DNA of 64,000 nucleotides from Dawidia cretensis (lineage in GTDB: Bacteria > Bacteroidota > Bacteroidia > Cytophagales > Cyclobacteriaceae). The notes under the pieces were generated by a model. The model had not been told where the DNA came from. It did not search any database and worked only from the letters and a program-made list of their open reading frames with translations. A program made the translations under genes and the position numbers. Positions 34,656 to 43,420 of the stretch are shown here, piece by piece (positions within the stretch are counted from its first letter, which is position 1; every line of letters begins with the position of its first letter). Location: contig NZ_JAHESE010000010.1 of assembly GCF_018598175.1 (NCBI RefSeq), positions 113,306 through 177,305 of the forward strand, written 5' to 3'.

Positions 34656-34877
34656 CTAATATTCGTCTTCGTTAAAAAAGAAATCTTCCTTCGTAGGATA
34701 GTCGGGCCATATCTCTTCGATGCTCTCATACGGCTGTCCGTCGTCTTCGAGTTCCTGGAGATTTTCTACTACCTCCAGTGGCGCACCGGAACGGATGGAG
34801 TAGTCGATGAGCTCATCTTTTGTCGCCGGCCAGGGCGCATCTTCCAGGTAAGAGGCAAGTTCCAGAGTCCAGTACAT
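34656..34877 (-). CDS. DUF2795 small acidic protein
   Basis: This 73-residue protein has the pattern of DUF2795: LELASYLEDAPWPATKDELID at residues 4-24, then RSGAPLEVVENLQEL, and an acidic, aromatic tail (WPDYPTKEDFFFNEDEY). The family is widespread in Bacteroidota and Cyanobacteria; no function is established. It has no membrane segment. It forms its own small unit with an AGGAGGATT-like Shine-Dalgarno stretch just upstream of its start, unusual because strong Shine-Dalgarno sites are rare in this phylum. Confidence 0.88.
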   Translation of the reverse strand: MYWTLELASYLEDAPWPATKDELIDYSIRSGAPLEVVENLQELEDDGQPYESIEEIWPDYPTKEDFFFNEDEY

Positions 34878-35178
34878 ATGCTTAAATCCTCCTTTTAATT
34901 TTTCGCAAAAATAAAATTAATTACTAAAGAGTCAACAGTGATCGCAGATCTATCGCTTTTTGACTTCATAGGTGGTATACCGTCGGGGTAACCCCTTGAT
35001 AGCCAAGGAACGTTAATTCCCTGAAAGATTCAAAGAACGGCAGAAAATCTGGGCACTGTAAAGTAAAAAAACCATATTTGCGGCCAATACAACGCAGTTA
35101 GGTCGATACCCCCTGCCCGGGCCCTTTCCGGCAACAGGTTACTACTTGAACTACGCAACTCCACAATTTATTTTAATC
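34878..35178. other. Intergenic region between divergent DUF2795 and ettA
   Basis: This stretch of about 300 bp holds the two divergent promoters. ATATTTGCG near 35073-35081 resembles a -7 box for ettA. No tRNA, open frame with family features or known riboswitch was recognised. A short stretch near 34995-35012 (GGGGTAACCCC) is a small palindrome of unknown meaning. Confidence 0.4.
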
Positions 35179-36861
35179 ATGGCTGACGAAAAGATTATTT
35201 TCTCGATGGCTGGCGTAAATAAGATTTATCCGCCCAGCAAACAAGTCCTGAAAAACATTTATCTATCCTTTTTTTACGGCGCCAAAATCGGCGTACTGGG
35301 TTTGAACGGTTCTGGAAAATCTTCGCTCCTGCGCATCATCGCCGGAATCGACAAAGAATTTCAGGGAGAAGTGGTGTCAGACCTTAGCTTCAGCGTCGGC
35401 TTACTGGACCAGGACCCACAGCTCGACAAAACAAAAACCGTAAGAGAGATCGTCGAAGAAGGCGCGAAAGAGGTGGTAGCGTTGCTGAAAGAATTTGAAG
35501 CCATCAACGAAAAATTCGGCGACCCCGCCGTGATGGAAAATCCGGATGCGATGGATAAGCTCATCACCAAGCAGGGTGAGATCCAGGAGAAACTCGACGC
35601 CGCCAATGCCTGGGAACTTGACAACAAGCTGGAGCGCGCCATGGACGCCCTACGTTGCCCGCCCGGCGACGCGAACGTGGAGCACCTGTCGGGTGGTGAA
35701 AAACGGCGGGTAGCCCTCTGCCGCCTGCTGCTGCAAGAGCCTGATGTACTGCTGCTGGACGAACCCACCAACCACCTTGACGCTGAGTCGGTATACTGGC
35801 TCGAGCAACACTTGAAACAATACAAGGGTACGGTCATTGCCGTGACCCACGATCGTTACTTCCTCGATAACGTAGCCGGTTGGATCCTGGAGCTGGATCG
35901 CGGCGAAGGCATTCCCTGGAAAGGCAACTACTCGTCGTGGTTGGATCAGAAACAGAAGCGCCTGGTACAGGAAGAGAAGAGCGAGTCCAAGCGCCAAAAG
36001 GCCCTGGAGCGTGAGCTTGAGTGGGTACGCATGAACCCCAAAGGACGCCAGGCCAAAGGCAAAGCCCGCTTGAGCGCCTACGAGAAATTGTTGAGCCAGG
36101 AGACCAGAGAACGCGAAGAAAAATTGGAGCTCTTCATTCCGCCCGGACCCCGCCTGGGCAACAAGGTGATCGAAGCCAACGGCGTGGCCAAAGGCTACGG
36201 CGACAAGCTGCTCTACGAGAACCTCACCTTCTCTCTGCCGCCGGCCGGCATCGTGGGAATTATCGGTCCCAACGGTGCGGGTAAAACCACGCTCTTCAAA
36301 ATGATCATCGGCAAAGAGCAGCCCAACGAGGGCAACTTCACCGTGGGCGAGACGGTAAAGATCGCCTACGTGGACCAGGAGCACGACGACCTTAAACCGG
36401 AAGACACCGTATGGCAGGCCATCACCGGTGGCAACGAGTTGATCGAGCTGGGTGGCAAGACCCAAAACTCGCGCGCGTATGTTGGCAAGTTCAACTTCAA
36501 TGGTACGGACCAGCAGAAGAAAATTAAAGAGCTTTCCGGTGGTATGCGTAACCGCGTGCACCTGGCCATTGCCCTGCGCCAGGGTGGCAACTTGTTGCTC
36601 CTCGATGAGCCGACCAACGACCTGGACGTAAACACCCTGCGTTCACTCGAAGAGGCCCTGGACAACTTTGCCGGCTGCGCGGTTATCATCTCTCACGATC
36701 GCTGGTTCCTGGATCGCGTCTGTACGCACATTCTGGCCTTTGAAGGTGACTCACAAGTGGTATGGTTTGAAGGTGGCTTCAGCGAATACGAAGAGAATAA
36801 ACGTAAACGCCTCGGTGATGAGCAACCGCACCGCATCAAGTATAAAAAGCTGGTGAAATAA
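35179..36861 (+). CDS. ettA: Energy-dependent translational throttle protein EttA (ABC-F ATPase)
   Basis: This is a 560-residue cytoplasmic protein with two ABC domains in one chain and no membrane segments. The first domain has Walker A GLNGSGKSS near 43, signature LSGGEKRRVALCR near 170 and Walker B LLLDEPTNHLD near 190. The linker contains the charged ABC-F P-site-tRNA arm region. The second domain has GPNGAGKTT near 363, LSGGMRNRVHLA near 452 and LLLDEPTNDLD near 474. EttA binds the ribosomal E site and gates early elongation by ATP/ADP ratio. I use the ATG at 35179 (MADEKIIFSMAGVNK), not the upstream ATG at 35146. Confidence 0.95.
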   Translation: MADEKIIFSMAGVNKIYPPSKQVLKNIYLSFFYGAKIGVLGLNGSGKSSLLRIIAGIDKEFQGEVVSDLSFSVGLLDQDPQLDKTKTVREIVEEGAKEVVALLKEFEAINEKFGDPAVMENPDAMDKLITKQGEIQEKLDAANAWELDNKLERAMDALRCPPGDANVEHLSGGEKRRVALCRLLLQEPDVLLLDEPTNHLDAESVYWLEQHLKQYKGTVIAVTHDRYFLDNVAGWILELDRGEGIPWKGNYSSWLDQKQKRLVQEEKSESKRQKALERELEWVRMNPKGRQAKGKARLSAYEKLLSQETREREEKLELFIPPGPRLGNKVIEANGVAKGYGDKLLYENLTFSLPPAGIVGIIGPNGAGKTTLFKMIIGKEQPNEGNFTVGETVKIAYVDQEHDDLKPEDTVWQAITGGNELIELGGKTQNSRAYVGKFNFNGTDQQKKIKELSGGMRNRVHLAIALRQGGNLLLLDEPTNDLDVNTLRSLEEALDNFAGCAVIISHDRWFLDRVCTHILAFEGDSQVVWFEGGFSEYEENKRKRLGDEQPHRIKYKKLVK

Positions 36862-36870
36862 TATTCTGTA

Positions 36871-36899
36871 AAAAAGGCCGCCGACACGCGGCTTTTTTT
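36871..36899 (+). terminator. Intrinsic terminator after ettA
   Basis: A GCCGC / GCGGC stem, flanked by A-rich sequence on the left and followed by seven T, lies just after the ettA stop. Confidence 0.8.
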
Positions 36900-36941
36900 A
36901 TACTACCGCACTTACCTTAGTCTTCAAATTATACATCGCGT

Positions 36942-37310
36942 ATGAGGGTATTGTACACCATCCTGCTGCTGACACTTTCCAACGCCTTCATGACCTTCGC
37001 CTGGTATGGGCACCTCAAATTCAAGGAGATGAAATGGAGCCAGAATCTGCCCCTGATCACGATCATCCTGATCAGCTGGGGCATTGCCCTGTTTGAATAC
37101 CTGCTGCAAGTGCCGGCGAACCGGCTGGGCTTTAAAGAATACGGCGGTCCCTTTTCGCTAATAGAACTGAAGGTGATCCAGGAAGTAATCACGCTGACCG
37201 TCTTTATGCTCTTCTCCCTGGTCTTTTTCAAAAACGAGACCTTTCGGGTAAATCACCTGATCGGCTTTGTATTCCTGATCCTGGCCGTGTATTTTGTATT
37301 CAAGAAATAA
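36942..37310 (+). CDS. DMT-superfamily DUF486 membrane protein
   Basis: This is a 122-residue protein with four membrane helices (about 4-22, 33-51, 67-88 and 97-118). The pattern FAWYGHLKF near 19 and the Pro-Ala-Asn-Arg motif (LLQVPANRLGF) near 54 match DUF486, a small drug/metabolite-transporter-like family with unknown substrate. A pair of such four-helix proteins would be needed for a full pore. The SDR gene follows 10 bp after the stop and may be co-transcribed, although no functional link is evident. Confidence 0.88.
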   Translation: MRVLYTILLLTLSNAFMTFAWYGHLKFKEMKWSQNLPLITIILISWGIALFEYLLQVPANRLGFKEYGGPFSLIELKVIQEVITLTVFMLFSLVFFKNETFRVNHLIGFVFLILAVYFVFKK

Positions 37311-37320
37311 CCATGTATAG

Positions 37321-38133
37321 ATGAGCCGTTACTTACACGCCAAAGTCGTTTGGGTCACCGGGGCCTCCTCGGGCATCGGCGAGGCCCTTGTCTACGCACT
37401 CGCCGCGAAGGGTGCGCGACTCATTCTCTCCGCCCGGCGAAAAGAAGAGCTTGAACGTGTAAAGGGTAACTGCCCATCGGCCGTCCAGGCGCAGATACAC
37501 ATTCTGCCGCTGGACCTGACTAAACCCGAAACACTGCGGCTTTCCACTGACGCCGCCGTACAGGTCTTTGGCCATGTAGACATCCTCATCAACAACGGCG
37601 GCATCAGTCAGCGGGGACTTGCAAAAGAAACTACACTGGACGTAGACCGGCGGCTCATGGAAGTAAATTACTTCGGTGCTTTAGCGCTCACCAAAAACAT
37701 CCTGCCTCATTTTATAAAGCGGGGCACCGGCCATTTTGTAACAGTATCAAGCGTGGTAGGCACTTTCGGTACACCCTATCGCTCGGGCTATGCAGCCTCC
37801 AAGCATGCGCTGCACGGCTTCTTTGACTCGCTGCGTGCTGAGCTGTGGAAAGATACACGTGACAAAATCACCGTCACAATGATTTGCCCCGGTTTTATTC
37901 ATACACCCATTACACTATCGGCTGTCACAGGTGATGGGAGCCCGCTGGGAAAACAAGACGATGCTACGTATCGCGGTAAACCGCCGGAGTGGTGCGCCCA
38001 GCGCATTGTGCGGGCCATCGAAAAGAAAAAGAATGAAGTATATATCGGCGGTATTGAAACCTTCGGTGTTCCATTCAAGCGGTGGTTCCCGAATTGGTTT
38101 GCCCGCTACATTCGCACGGCTAGCGTACGTTGA
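37321..38133 (+). CDS. Short-chain dehydrogenase/reductase (SDR family)
   Basis: This is a 270-residue classical SDR. The NAD(P)-binding glycine motif is VTGASSGIGEAL near 11, with Arg positions after beta-2 (LSARRKEEL) favouring NADPH. NNGG near 91, the catalytic Ser (VTVSSVVGTFG near 141) and YAASKHA (Tyr/Lys near 155-159) complete the active site. It resembles the DHRS7-like/DltE-type branch that reduces lipid or steroid-like carbonyls. Its stop is a few bases before the start of the glycosyltransferase gene, so the two are coupled. The substrate is unknown. Confidence 0.93.
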   Translation: MSRYLHAKVVWVTGASSGIGEALVYALAAKGARLILSARRKEELERVKGNCPSAVQAQIHILPLDLTKPETLRLSTDAAVQVFGHVDILINNGGISQRGLAKETTLDVDRRLMEVNYFGALALTKNILPHFIKRGTGHFVTVSSVVGTFGTPYRSGYAASKHALHGFFDSLRAELWKDTRDKITVTMICPGFIHTPITLSAVTGDGSPLGKQDDATYRGKPPEWCAQRIVRAIEKKKNEVYIGGIETFGVPFKRWFPNWFARYIRTASVR

Positions 38134-38135
38134 CA

Positions 38136-39497
38136 ATGTCCAGGCCGCGCATTGTATTTTTATGCTATCATGGTAAGGGCCACCTGAACCCTTGCTTTCC
38201 ATTAGCGGAAATACTCGCAGCCGACTACGACGTAGTGTTTGCCGGCGTAGCATTCTTCGAATCATACGTCAGGGCCTCGGGCTTTTCATACTACCCTTTA
38301 CAAACCGTTCCCTTCGGCCTTGGCCTCGAGGCATGGGTCAATACCGTACAACAGCGCACACCACACTACCTCCACACGCTACGCGACCGGTGGAACGACC
38401 GGCTGTATACGGAACGCGCACGCGAGCTCACAACACTGTTAGATGACCTGCGACCAACGTTGATATTGATGGACGACCGGCAGTCCAGCGACTTCCTGGT
38501 ATTATACCCGCACCTGGAGGCACGGGGCATTAAATTCGGCATCGTGCATGCCATGCCCCCGGCGGCGTTGATACCCGGTGTGCCACCCATCAACACCACG
38601 GCTTTCCCTGGCGACGCAGCCGGTATACGCCGCGCCCATATAAAGGTAAAGCTCCAACGCCTGAAACGCCTCTGGAAGCAAAAGCTGCTATACCTGGGTA
38701 TGGATGACAGCAGCATCTTGCGCCGTCGTGTACGCCGCAACAACATTCCCCGGCATTTCTTCTCTGGTAGGACAATCTACTATGGCATCGCCCTGCAAAA
38801 CATACACGAATTGATCCTTCTGCCGAAAGAGCTCAACTTCCCGGGTATACCGACTTCACCCATGCAGCACTACATCGGCGCCCTACACCGAGCCGCCCTG
38901 GCACCGGCAGAAGCCAGTGAGCGATACATACAGGTTCGTGAGCACCTGCAGCAAGAGATTGCCGCTGGAAAGGTCTGCATCTATTGTTCGATCGGCACCG
39001 TGCAACCCGAACATGCCGGCCATACCGAGGAATTCATCAAACGTCTGATCGCTTCTATACACGACAAGCCTGTCGTACTGCTGTTGTCACTTGCTTCATT
39101 GGCAACAAATTTTGCTACGGACTACGCGGCAAACGAACACGTCTATATTTTCGACACCGTCCCCCAACTGGATGTACTTTCCTATGCCGGTCTGTTTATT
39201 ACTCACGGGGGCATTAATTCGATCAAAGAATCGATCGATGCGGGGGTGCCGATGCTGGTATATCCGGTTGATTCAATTCTCGACCCACCGGGCAATGCGG
39301 TGCGAGTAGCGTACCACGGGCTGGGCCTGCGCGGCAACATGGTTGACGACACGGTAGCGGACATTGCGCACAATATACAGACCGCGTTGACCGATGCGCA
39401 ATACCGGCAGAAGATACAGGCCCTACAAGACACATGCCGGGCGTATACACCTGAACAATTTCTTCAGGTGATACGCCAATGCACGGTTCCTGTTTAA
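38136..39497 (+). CDS. UGT/MGT-type GT-B glycosyltransferase
   Basis: This is a 453-residue protein from the ATG at 38136; a TTG at 38130 would add two residues. The N-terminal half has the substrate-binding Rossmann fold beginning IVFLCYHGKGHLNPCFPLAE, with the conserved His near residue 11. The C-terminal half carries the nucleotide-sugar signature: CIYCSIGTVQP near 282, then FITHGGINSIKESIDAGVPM near 354. This family glycosylates hydrophobic acceptors such as carotenoids, sterols or macrolides. Coupling to an SDR suggests a tailoring pair on a lipid or pigment; the acceptor is not identifiable from sequence. Confidence 0.9.
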   Translation: MSRPRIVFLCYHGKGHLNPCFPLAEILAADYDVVFAGVAFFESYVRASGFSYYPLQTVPFGLGLEAWVNTVQQRTPHYLHTLRDRWNDRLYTERARELTTLLDDLRPTLILMDDRQSSDFLVLYPHLEARGIKFGIVHAMPPAALIPGVPPINTTAFPGDAAGIRRAHIKVKLQRLKRLWKQKLLYLGMDDSSILRRRVRRNNIPRHFFSGRTIYYGIALQNIHELILLPKELNFPGIPTSPMQHYIGALHRAALAPAEASERYIQVREHLQQEIAAGKVCIYCSIGTVQPEHAGHTEEFIKRLIASIHDKPVVLLLSLASLATNFATDYAANEHVYIFDTVPQLDVLSYAGLFITHGGINSIKESIDAGVPMLVYPVDSILDPPGNAVRVAYHGLGLRGNMVDDTVADIAHNIQTALTDAQYRQKIQALQDTCRAYTPEQFLQVIRQCTVPV

Positions 39498-39510
39498 AAA
39501 AAAACTATAC

Positions 39511-41178
39511 TTATTTGCTGACCGGTTCGCGGTGCCCCACCCAGGTGAAGCGACGCGTCACGTATTCGGAATTGGTAAAGGATGCATTACCGGCCGGGTT
39601 TCCCCCCGTCACGTGAAAGTCGGAGAAGGCTGCATGCTGATTCATATAAATGCCACCCGTCAGGTTAAACGACACCGGTGTGGCCGCCAGCGACATGGCA
39701 TCGGCAATCTTTTCTTTCACAGCAGGGTCGGTTGTATACGCGCCGCACGAGATCGCGCCGTGGTGCAGAGCCATTTCCTGCGCCAGTGCAATGCTGGCAT
39801 CGGTGTCTTTGGTTTTGATCAACAGTGCAATCGGCCCGAAGAGCTCCTTGCCAAAGATATCTTTCTGCGCAGCATCGACGGCAATCAATACCGGGGTAGC
39901 CACACGCGCTTGCTTGAATTGTGGGTTCTCAAACACACGCGACGCCAGCAACACCTGTCCGGGTATTTTCGCGGCATCGGCCACACGCTCACAGGTCTTT
40001 TTATTTTGAATGGCACCTAATACAAACGGGCCGGCTTTGGGGTTATCTACCAGGCCGTTGATCTGTTCGGCCAGCTTCTTACCAAAGTCTTCAACCGAGA
40101 GTGTGCCGGCAGGCGTTTTGATACCTGCCGCCGGTATATAAAAATTTTGAGGCGCAGTACACATCTGTCCGCTATAGAGGCATAATGAGAAAGCCAGGTT
40201 CGCCGCGACCTTGTCGGCATCTTCTACCGAGTCGAGTATCACGGAGTTGACACCCGTCTTTTCAGTAAACACAGTCTTGCCCGGCAACGACTCCAGGTAG
40301 CTGCCAAAGATACCATTGCCCGTAAAGTCGATCAGTTTTACCGCAGGATGCTCGGCGAGCTCTTTGGTGATCGTAGCATCCACGGTATCAACCGCCAGCT
40401 GGCACGTGGCAGGAGCATAGCCCTGTTCTTGCAACACGCGCTGAATCTCGGCTACGACGATAGCGATAGGCAGAATCGCGCCGGGGTGCGGCTTCACGAT
40501 GACGGCGTTGCCTGTGACCAGGCTGCCATATATACCCGTAACAGAGTTCCAGGTGGGGAACGTCGAGCAACCGATCACCACGGAGACACCTTTCGGCACG
40601 GCACGCCACTCTTTGTTGAGCTGCACATTAAACTTACCCATCGGCTTATCCCACAAGACGCTGGAGGGGAAACGATCCAGCTCTTCATATCCAGCCGCGA
40701 TCGCTTCCAAAGCACGATCAGCCGCGTGTGGGCCTGATGCCTGAAAGGCCATCATATATCCCTGCCCCGTAGTGTGCATGGTGGCATAAGCTATTTCAAA
40801 GAAACGGGTTTTGACTCGTTCGAGTGACTCCAACAATATTCCCGTGCGGGTTTCGATCGAGGCTTTGCGCCAGGCGTGAAAAGCTTTTTGTGCTTCGTCT
40901 ATCAAGGCAGGTACCGTAAAGGTAGGGTACGAAATACCCAACGGTTGTTGCAGGTAGGGCGACTCTTCCTGGCCTACCCACCCGGAAGGGTTCGGTTGTT
41001 GCAACGATTCGAACTTCTTGCCCAGCATGTCCTTGAACTTTTGTTGGCCATCGGCATCGGCGGTCTCGCCATAGACAGCGGGGGCAGGATGTTCGGGAAA
41101 GTTAGCGAAGAATACACGACTATGAAGGGCCGCCACCGCACGGTCGAGCGTGGCCTTATGTTTGTCAAAAAAGTCCAT
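39511..41178 (-). CDS. paaN: Phenylacetic acid degradation protein PaaN (aldehyde dehydrogenase family)
   Basis: This is a 555-residue protein of the ALDH superfamily in its PaaN branch: a distinct N-terminus (FDKHKATLDRAVAALHSR), then KGVSVVIGCSTFPTWNSV, the catalytic Glu region VFTEKTGVN near 305 and the catalytic Cys in LYSGQMCTAPQNFYIP near 338. PaaN-type proteins oxidise the ring-opened semialdehyde in aerobic phenylacetate breakdown. None of paaABCDE, paaG or paaK is in the window, so it is isolated or serves another aldehyde. It lacks the hydratase domain of the fused PaaZ enzymes. About 100 bp separate it from the DUF4197 gene on the same strand. Confidence 0.9.
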   Translation of the reverse strand: MDFFDKHKATLDRAVAALHSRVFFANFPEHPAPAVYGETADADGQQKFKDMLGKKFESLQQPNPSGWVGQEESPYLQQPLGISYPTFTVPALIDEAQKAFHAWRKASIETRTGILLESLERVKTRFFEIAYATMHTTGQGYMMAFQASGPHAADRALEAIAAGYEELDRFPSSVLWDKPMGKFNVQLNKEWRAVPKGVSVVIGCSTFPTWNSVTGIYGSLVTGNAVIVKPHPGAILPIAIVVAEIQRVLQEQGYAPATCQLAVDTVDATITKELAEHPAVKLIDFTGNGIFGSYLESLPGKTVFTEKTGVNSVILDSVEDADKVAANLAFSLCLYSGQMCTAPQNFYIPAAGIKTPAGTLSVEDFGKKLAEQINGLVDNPKAGPFVLGAIQNKKTCERVADAAKIPGQVLLASRVFENPQFKQARVATPVLIAVDAAQKDIFGKELFGPIALLIKTKDTDASIALAQEMALHHGAISCGAYTTDPAVKEKIADAMSLAATPVSFNLTGGIYMNQHAAFSDFHVTGGNPAGNASFTNSEYVTRRFTWVGHREPVSK

Positions 41179-41281
41179 ACAGTTAACAAAGGGGTTTGGT
41201 TATTCTAGCACGACTAAGTTAACGATTGTTTGGAATATCCAACGCGGTTTCCAAGCCCCTTCCAGGCTGTATGGCCGATGA

Positions 41282-42001
41282 TTATTTCTGGGCGCCGAAG
41301 ACTTTTTTCAACAGCTCCGTCGTGCGCGCCACAGGATCCAGACGGATCTTTTTTTCCTCCTCCGCAATTAACAAAAATAAACCGTCCATGGCCTTGTTGG
41401 TAGCATAGTCGGTCAGGTCGGGATTGACCTTTTCCACCAGCGGAATCTTGTTATAGCGGGTGACAATGTCGCCGTAGTATTTGGTGGCATTTACTTTATT
41501 CAGTGAGTTTTGGATGACAGGCTTGAACTTGTCGTAGAGTAACGACGAGGTCGTGCGCTTCAGGTATTCAGTTGCGGCGTTGTCCGATCCGCGCAGGATG
41601 CCCCACGCATCCTGAATGGTCATTTGTTTGATGGCCGCTATGAAAATAGGCTTGGCTTCTTTCGCAGCATCCTCCGCCCCACGATTCAGGGTCATGACAA
41701 ATTTATCTACCTCGCCGCCCAATCCGATCTGGCGAAGTTTGTCTTCTACCTTCTTTACCTCGGGTGGGAAGGGAATCTTGATCTTGGGATTCTTAAAATA
41801 TCCATCCAGTTGCGACGCCATGTCCGAACCATTGGAAATCCCCTTGACCAGTGCTTCTTTTAAACCGTTGGCTACTTCAGTCGACGTCAGCGGTGCGTCT
41901 TTGCCGATTGCTTTATTGACCTCCCCCATGGTTTGGTTGAGCTGTGCCGTCGTACAAGCGGTTAATACAAGCGAAATCAGTAATACCGGGAGGAATTTCA
42001 T
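41282..42001 (-). CDS. DUF4197 lipoprotein
   Basis: This is a 239-residue lipoprotein with lipobox LTAC (Cys16). The mature part is almost wholly helical and matches DUF4197: LKEALVKGISNGSDMAS near 47, IPFPPEVKKVEDKLRQIGLG near 76, and the C-terminal YATNKAMDGLFLLIAEEEKKIR near 200. The family occurs in Bacteroidota and Proteobacteria; its function is unknown. No acidic export signal follows the Cys. It stands alone downstream of the anti-sigma-like gene, separated by a strong terminator. Confidence 0.88.
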   Translation of the reverse strand: MKFLPVLLISLVLTACTTAQLNQTMGEVNKAIGKDAPLTSTEVANGLKEALVKGISNGSDMASQLDGYFKNPKIKIPFPPEVKKVEDKLRQIGLGGEVDKFVMTLNRGAEDAAKEAKPIFIAAIKQMTIQDAWGILRGSDNAATEYLKRTTSSLLYDKFKPVIQNSLNKVNATKYYGDIVTRYNKIPLVEKVNPDLTDYATNKAMDGLFLLIAEEEKKIRLDPVARTTELLKKVFGAQK

Positions 42002-42068
42002 AAGGATATGTTTCGCCGGAAAGGTAAAAAAACAGCGTGAGAGTGAGTGTGAGCGCGAAGAAAAAAAA

Positions 42069-42108
42069 GCGCATCTGGCGAAAATCCGAAGATTTCCGCC
42101 AGATGCGC
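42069..42108 (-). terminator. Strong intrinsic terminator with TTCG tetraloop
   Basis: On the minus strand an 18-bp stem (one G-T pair) starting GCGCATCTGGCG is closed by a TTCG loop and followed by eight T. It lies 20 bp after the stop of the barrel/anti-sigma gene and isolates it from the DUF4197 gene. Confidence 0.93.
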
Positions 42109-42127
42109 ACTTCGTGGCGACAGTTCT

Positions 42128-43420
42128 TTATTTATTAAACAGATACACAATGCCCACACTTATCCCCGCGCGATACGGTTTGATGGTAAAAGGCGCGTTC
42201 AGTTTTTCGTCAACGTGGAACGCGTGCGTATAGCCCGGCTGGAAGTAGAGCCGCATGTGGTCGTTTAATCCTGCCTCCATGCGGTACAGCAACTGGTACT
42301 GCAGGTACTTCGAGCCTTTGTTGGTATAGGCGCTGCCTTCACCCGCCGTGCTCTGGAAGCCTTGCTGGTATAACAACCCGACTCCCAGCTTATGCTCCAG
42401 CAAATGTGTTTTCACGCGATAGAACACACCGGCCGACACACCAGCATTGCGTAGTGTATATTTCACCTCCTGCTGACTGGTGACCGGTGTGAACACATAC
42501 CCATCGTCAGGGTTTCCGGCCACGCTCCCGGACGCTCCATGCGCCAGTGTGTAGCGTATATGTTGCTGCTGCTGGTAGTATGACAACCCGCCATATACTT
42601 CCAGCCGCGGTGCAACGCGGTATTGGAAGCCTGCCTCCAACGAGAAGCCCACACGGTCGGATGCAAAAACACCAGACTCTTCCAGTTCGGTGATAGTGAC
42701 ATCGTCGTTCGTCGACGGTGTTATCTTGTGATACGCCAGGGAAGGTCCGGCCTGGAAGAAAACCATCGGAATGTGAAGTTGTGCCTTCTTCTTCTCAGCC
42801 TCTTTTTTCGTACTGGCATTAACGACAACCTTCTTTTCTTTCTTGTCGATATCTACTTGCGCAACGGTGTCGACCGCAGATAATCCTGCCGGGGATACCA
42901 TTCGATTCTTCGCAAGGGTTTCATCGCCTGAGGCCGTTGTGTCTTGTGCTATGACCTTTGTGGCAGGTGTTTCTGCTGAAACCGTCTCATCGAAGCGGGT
43001 ATACGTCTTTGCCTTCTGCGACACAGTCCGTGCACGAGCGCTCTTCTCCTTACGGGATATGCTCTGCTCTTGTTGTGACGTCGCTGCTTCCTTCGGCACA
43101 GTCAATGCTGTTGTATTGTCAGAAGAAGTCGCATGCTCTTTGTCGCTATATACTTCCTCCTGTTCGGCATTTGCCACGAAGCCGCTCCAGGTTGTAGCCG
43201 GCTGATCGCCTGCCATCAGCGCTACCAGCAATGCAAATCCCGTGAGGCCCACCTGTGCGGATGATGCCCGCCGCTCCAGCCATGCGAGAACACGCGGCCG
43301 CGGGGTGTTGTTAAGCGCCCCTGCGATCTTATCCCACGAGTCATCGGCCGGCTCTTCGGCATAGTGGTCGAGCCGGTCTTTGATCTCGTTCCAAAAGTTG
43401 TTTTCAGGCAAGTTTTTCAT
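42128..43420 (-). CDS. Putative dual membrane-spanning anti-sigma factor (inner-membrane helix plus outer-membrane barrel)
   Basis: This is a 430-residue protein with an unusual build. Residues 1-50 are charged and soluble (NNFWNEIKDRLDHYAEEPADDSW), like the start of anti-sigma proteins. One helix at about 54-71 would cross the inner membrane. A low-complexity Thr/Ser/Lys/Glu linker (72-210) is long enough to cross the periplasm. From about 212 to the end, alternating strands (IPMVFFQAGPSLAYHKI ... GISVGIVYLFNK) form an OMP-type barrel. There is no signal peptide. It overlaps the ECF sigma gene by 17 bp. This matches the Dma proteins known from Bacteroides thetaiotaomicron, in which one chain links the outer membrane to a cytoplasmic sigma factor. 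The role here is inferred. Confidence 0.75.
   Translation of the reverse strand: MKNLPENNFWNEIKDRLDHYAEEPADDSWDKIAGALNNTPRPRVLAWLERRASSAQVGLTGFALLVALMAGDQPATTWSGFVANAEQEEVYSDKEHATSSDNTTALTVPKEAATSQQEQSISRKEKSARARTVSQKAKTYTRFDETVSAETPATKVIAQDTTASGDETLAKNRMVSPAGLSAVDTVAQVDIDKKEKKVVVNASTKKEAEKKKAQLHIPMVFFQAGPSLAYHKITPSTNDDVTITELEESGVFASDRVGFSLEAGFQYRVAPRLEVYGGLSYYQQQQHIRYTLAHGASGSVAGNPDDGYVFTPVTSQQEVKYTLRNAGVSAGVFYRVKTHLLEHKLGVGLLYQQGFQSTAGEGSAYTNKGSKYLQYQLLYRMEAGLNDHMRLYFQPGYTHAFHVDEKLNAPFTIKPYRAGISVGIVYLFNK

Noticed and set aside
35650-36561. 303-codon minus-strand frame opposite ettA
   Set aside because: Antisense to intact ABC-F motifs; it has no domain of its own.
39511-41178. A phenylacetate degradation cluster around paaN
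   Set aside because: None of the neighbours belongs to the pathway, so only the single gene is supported.
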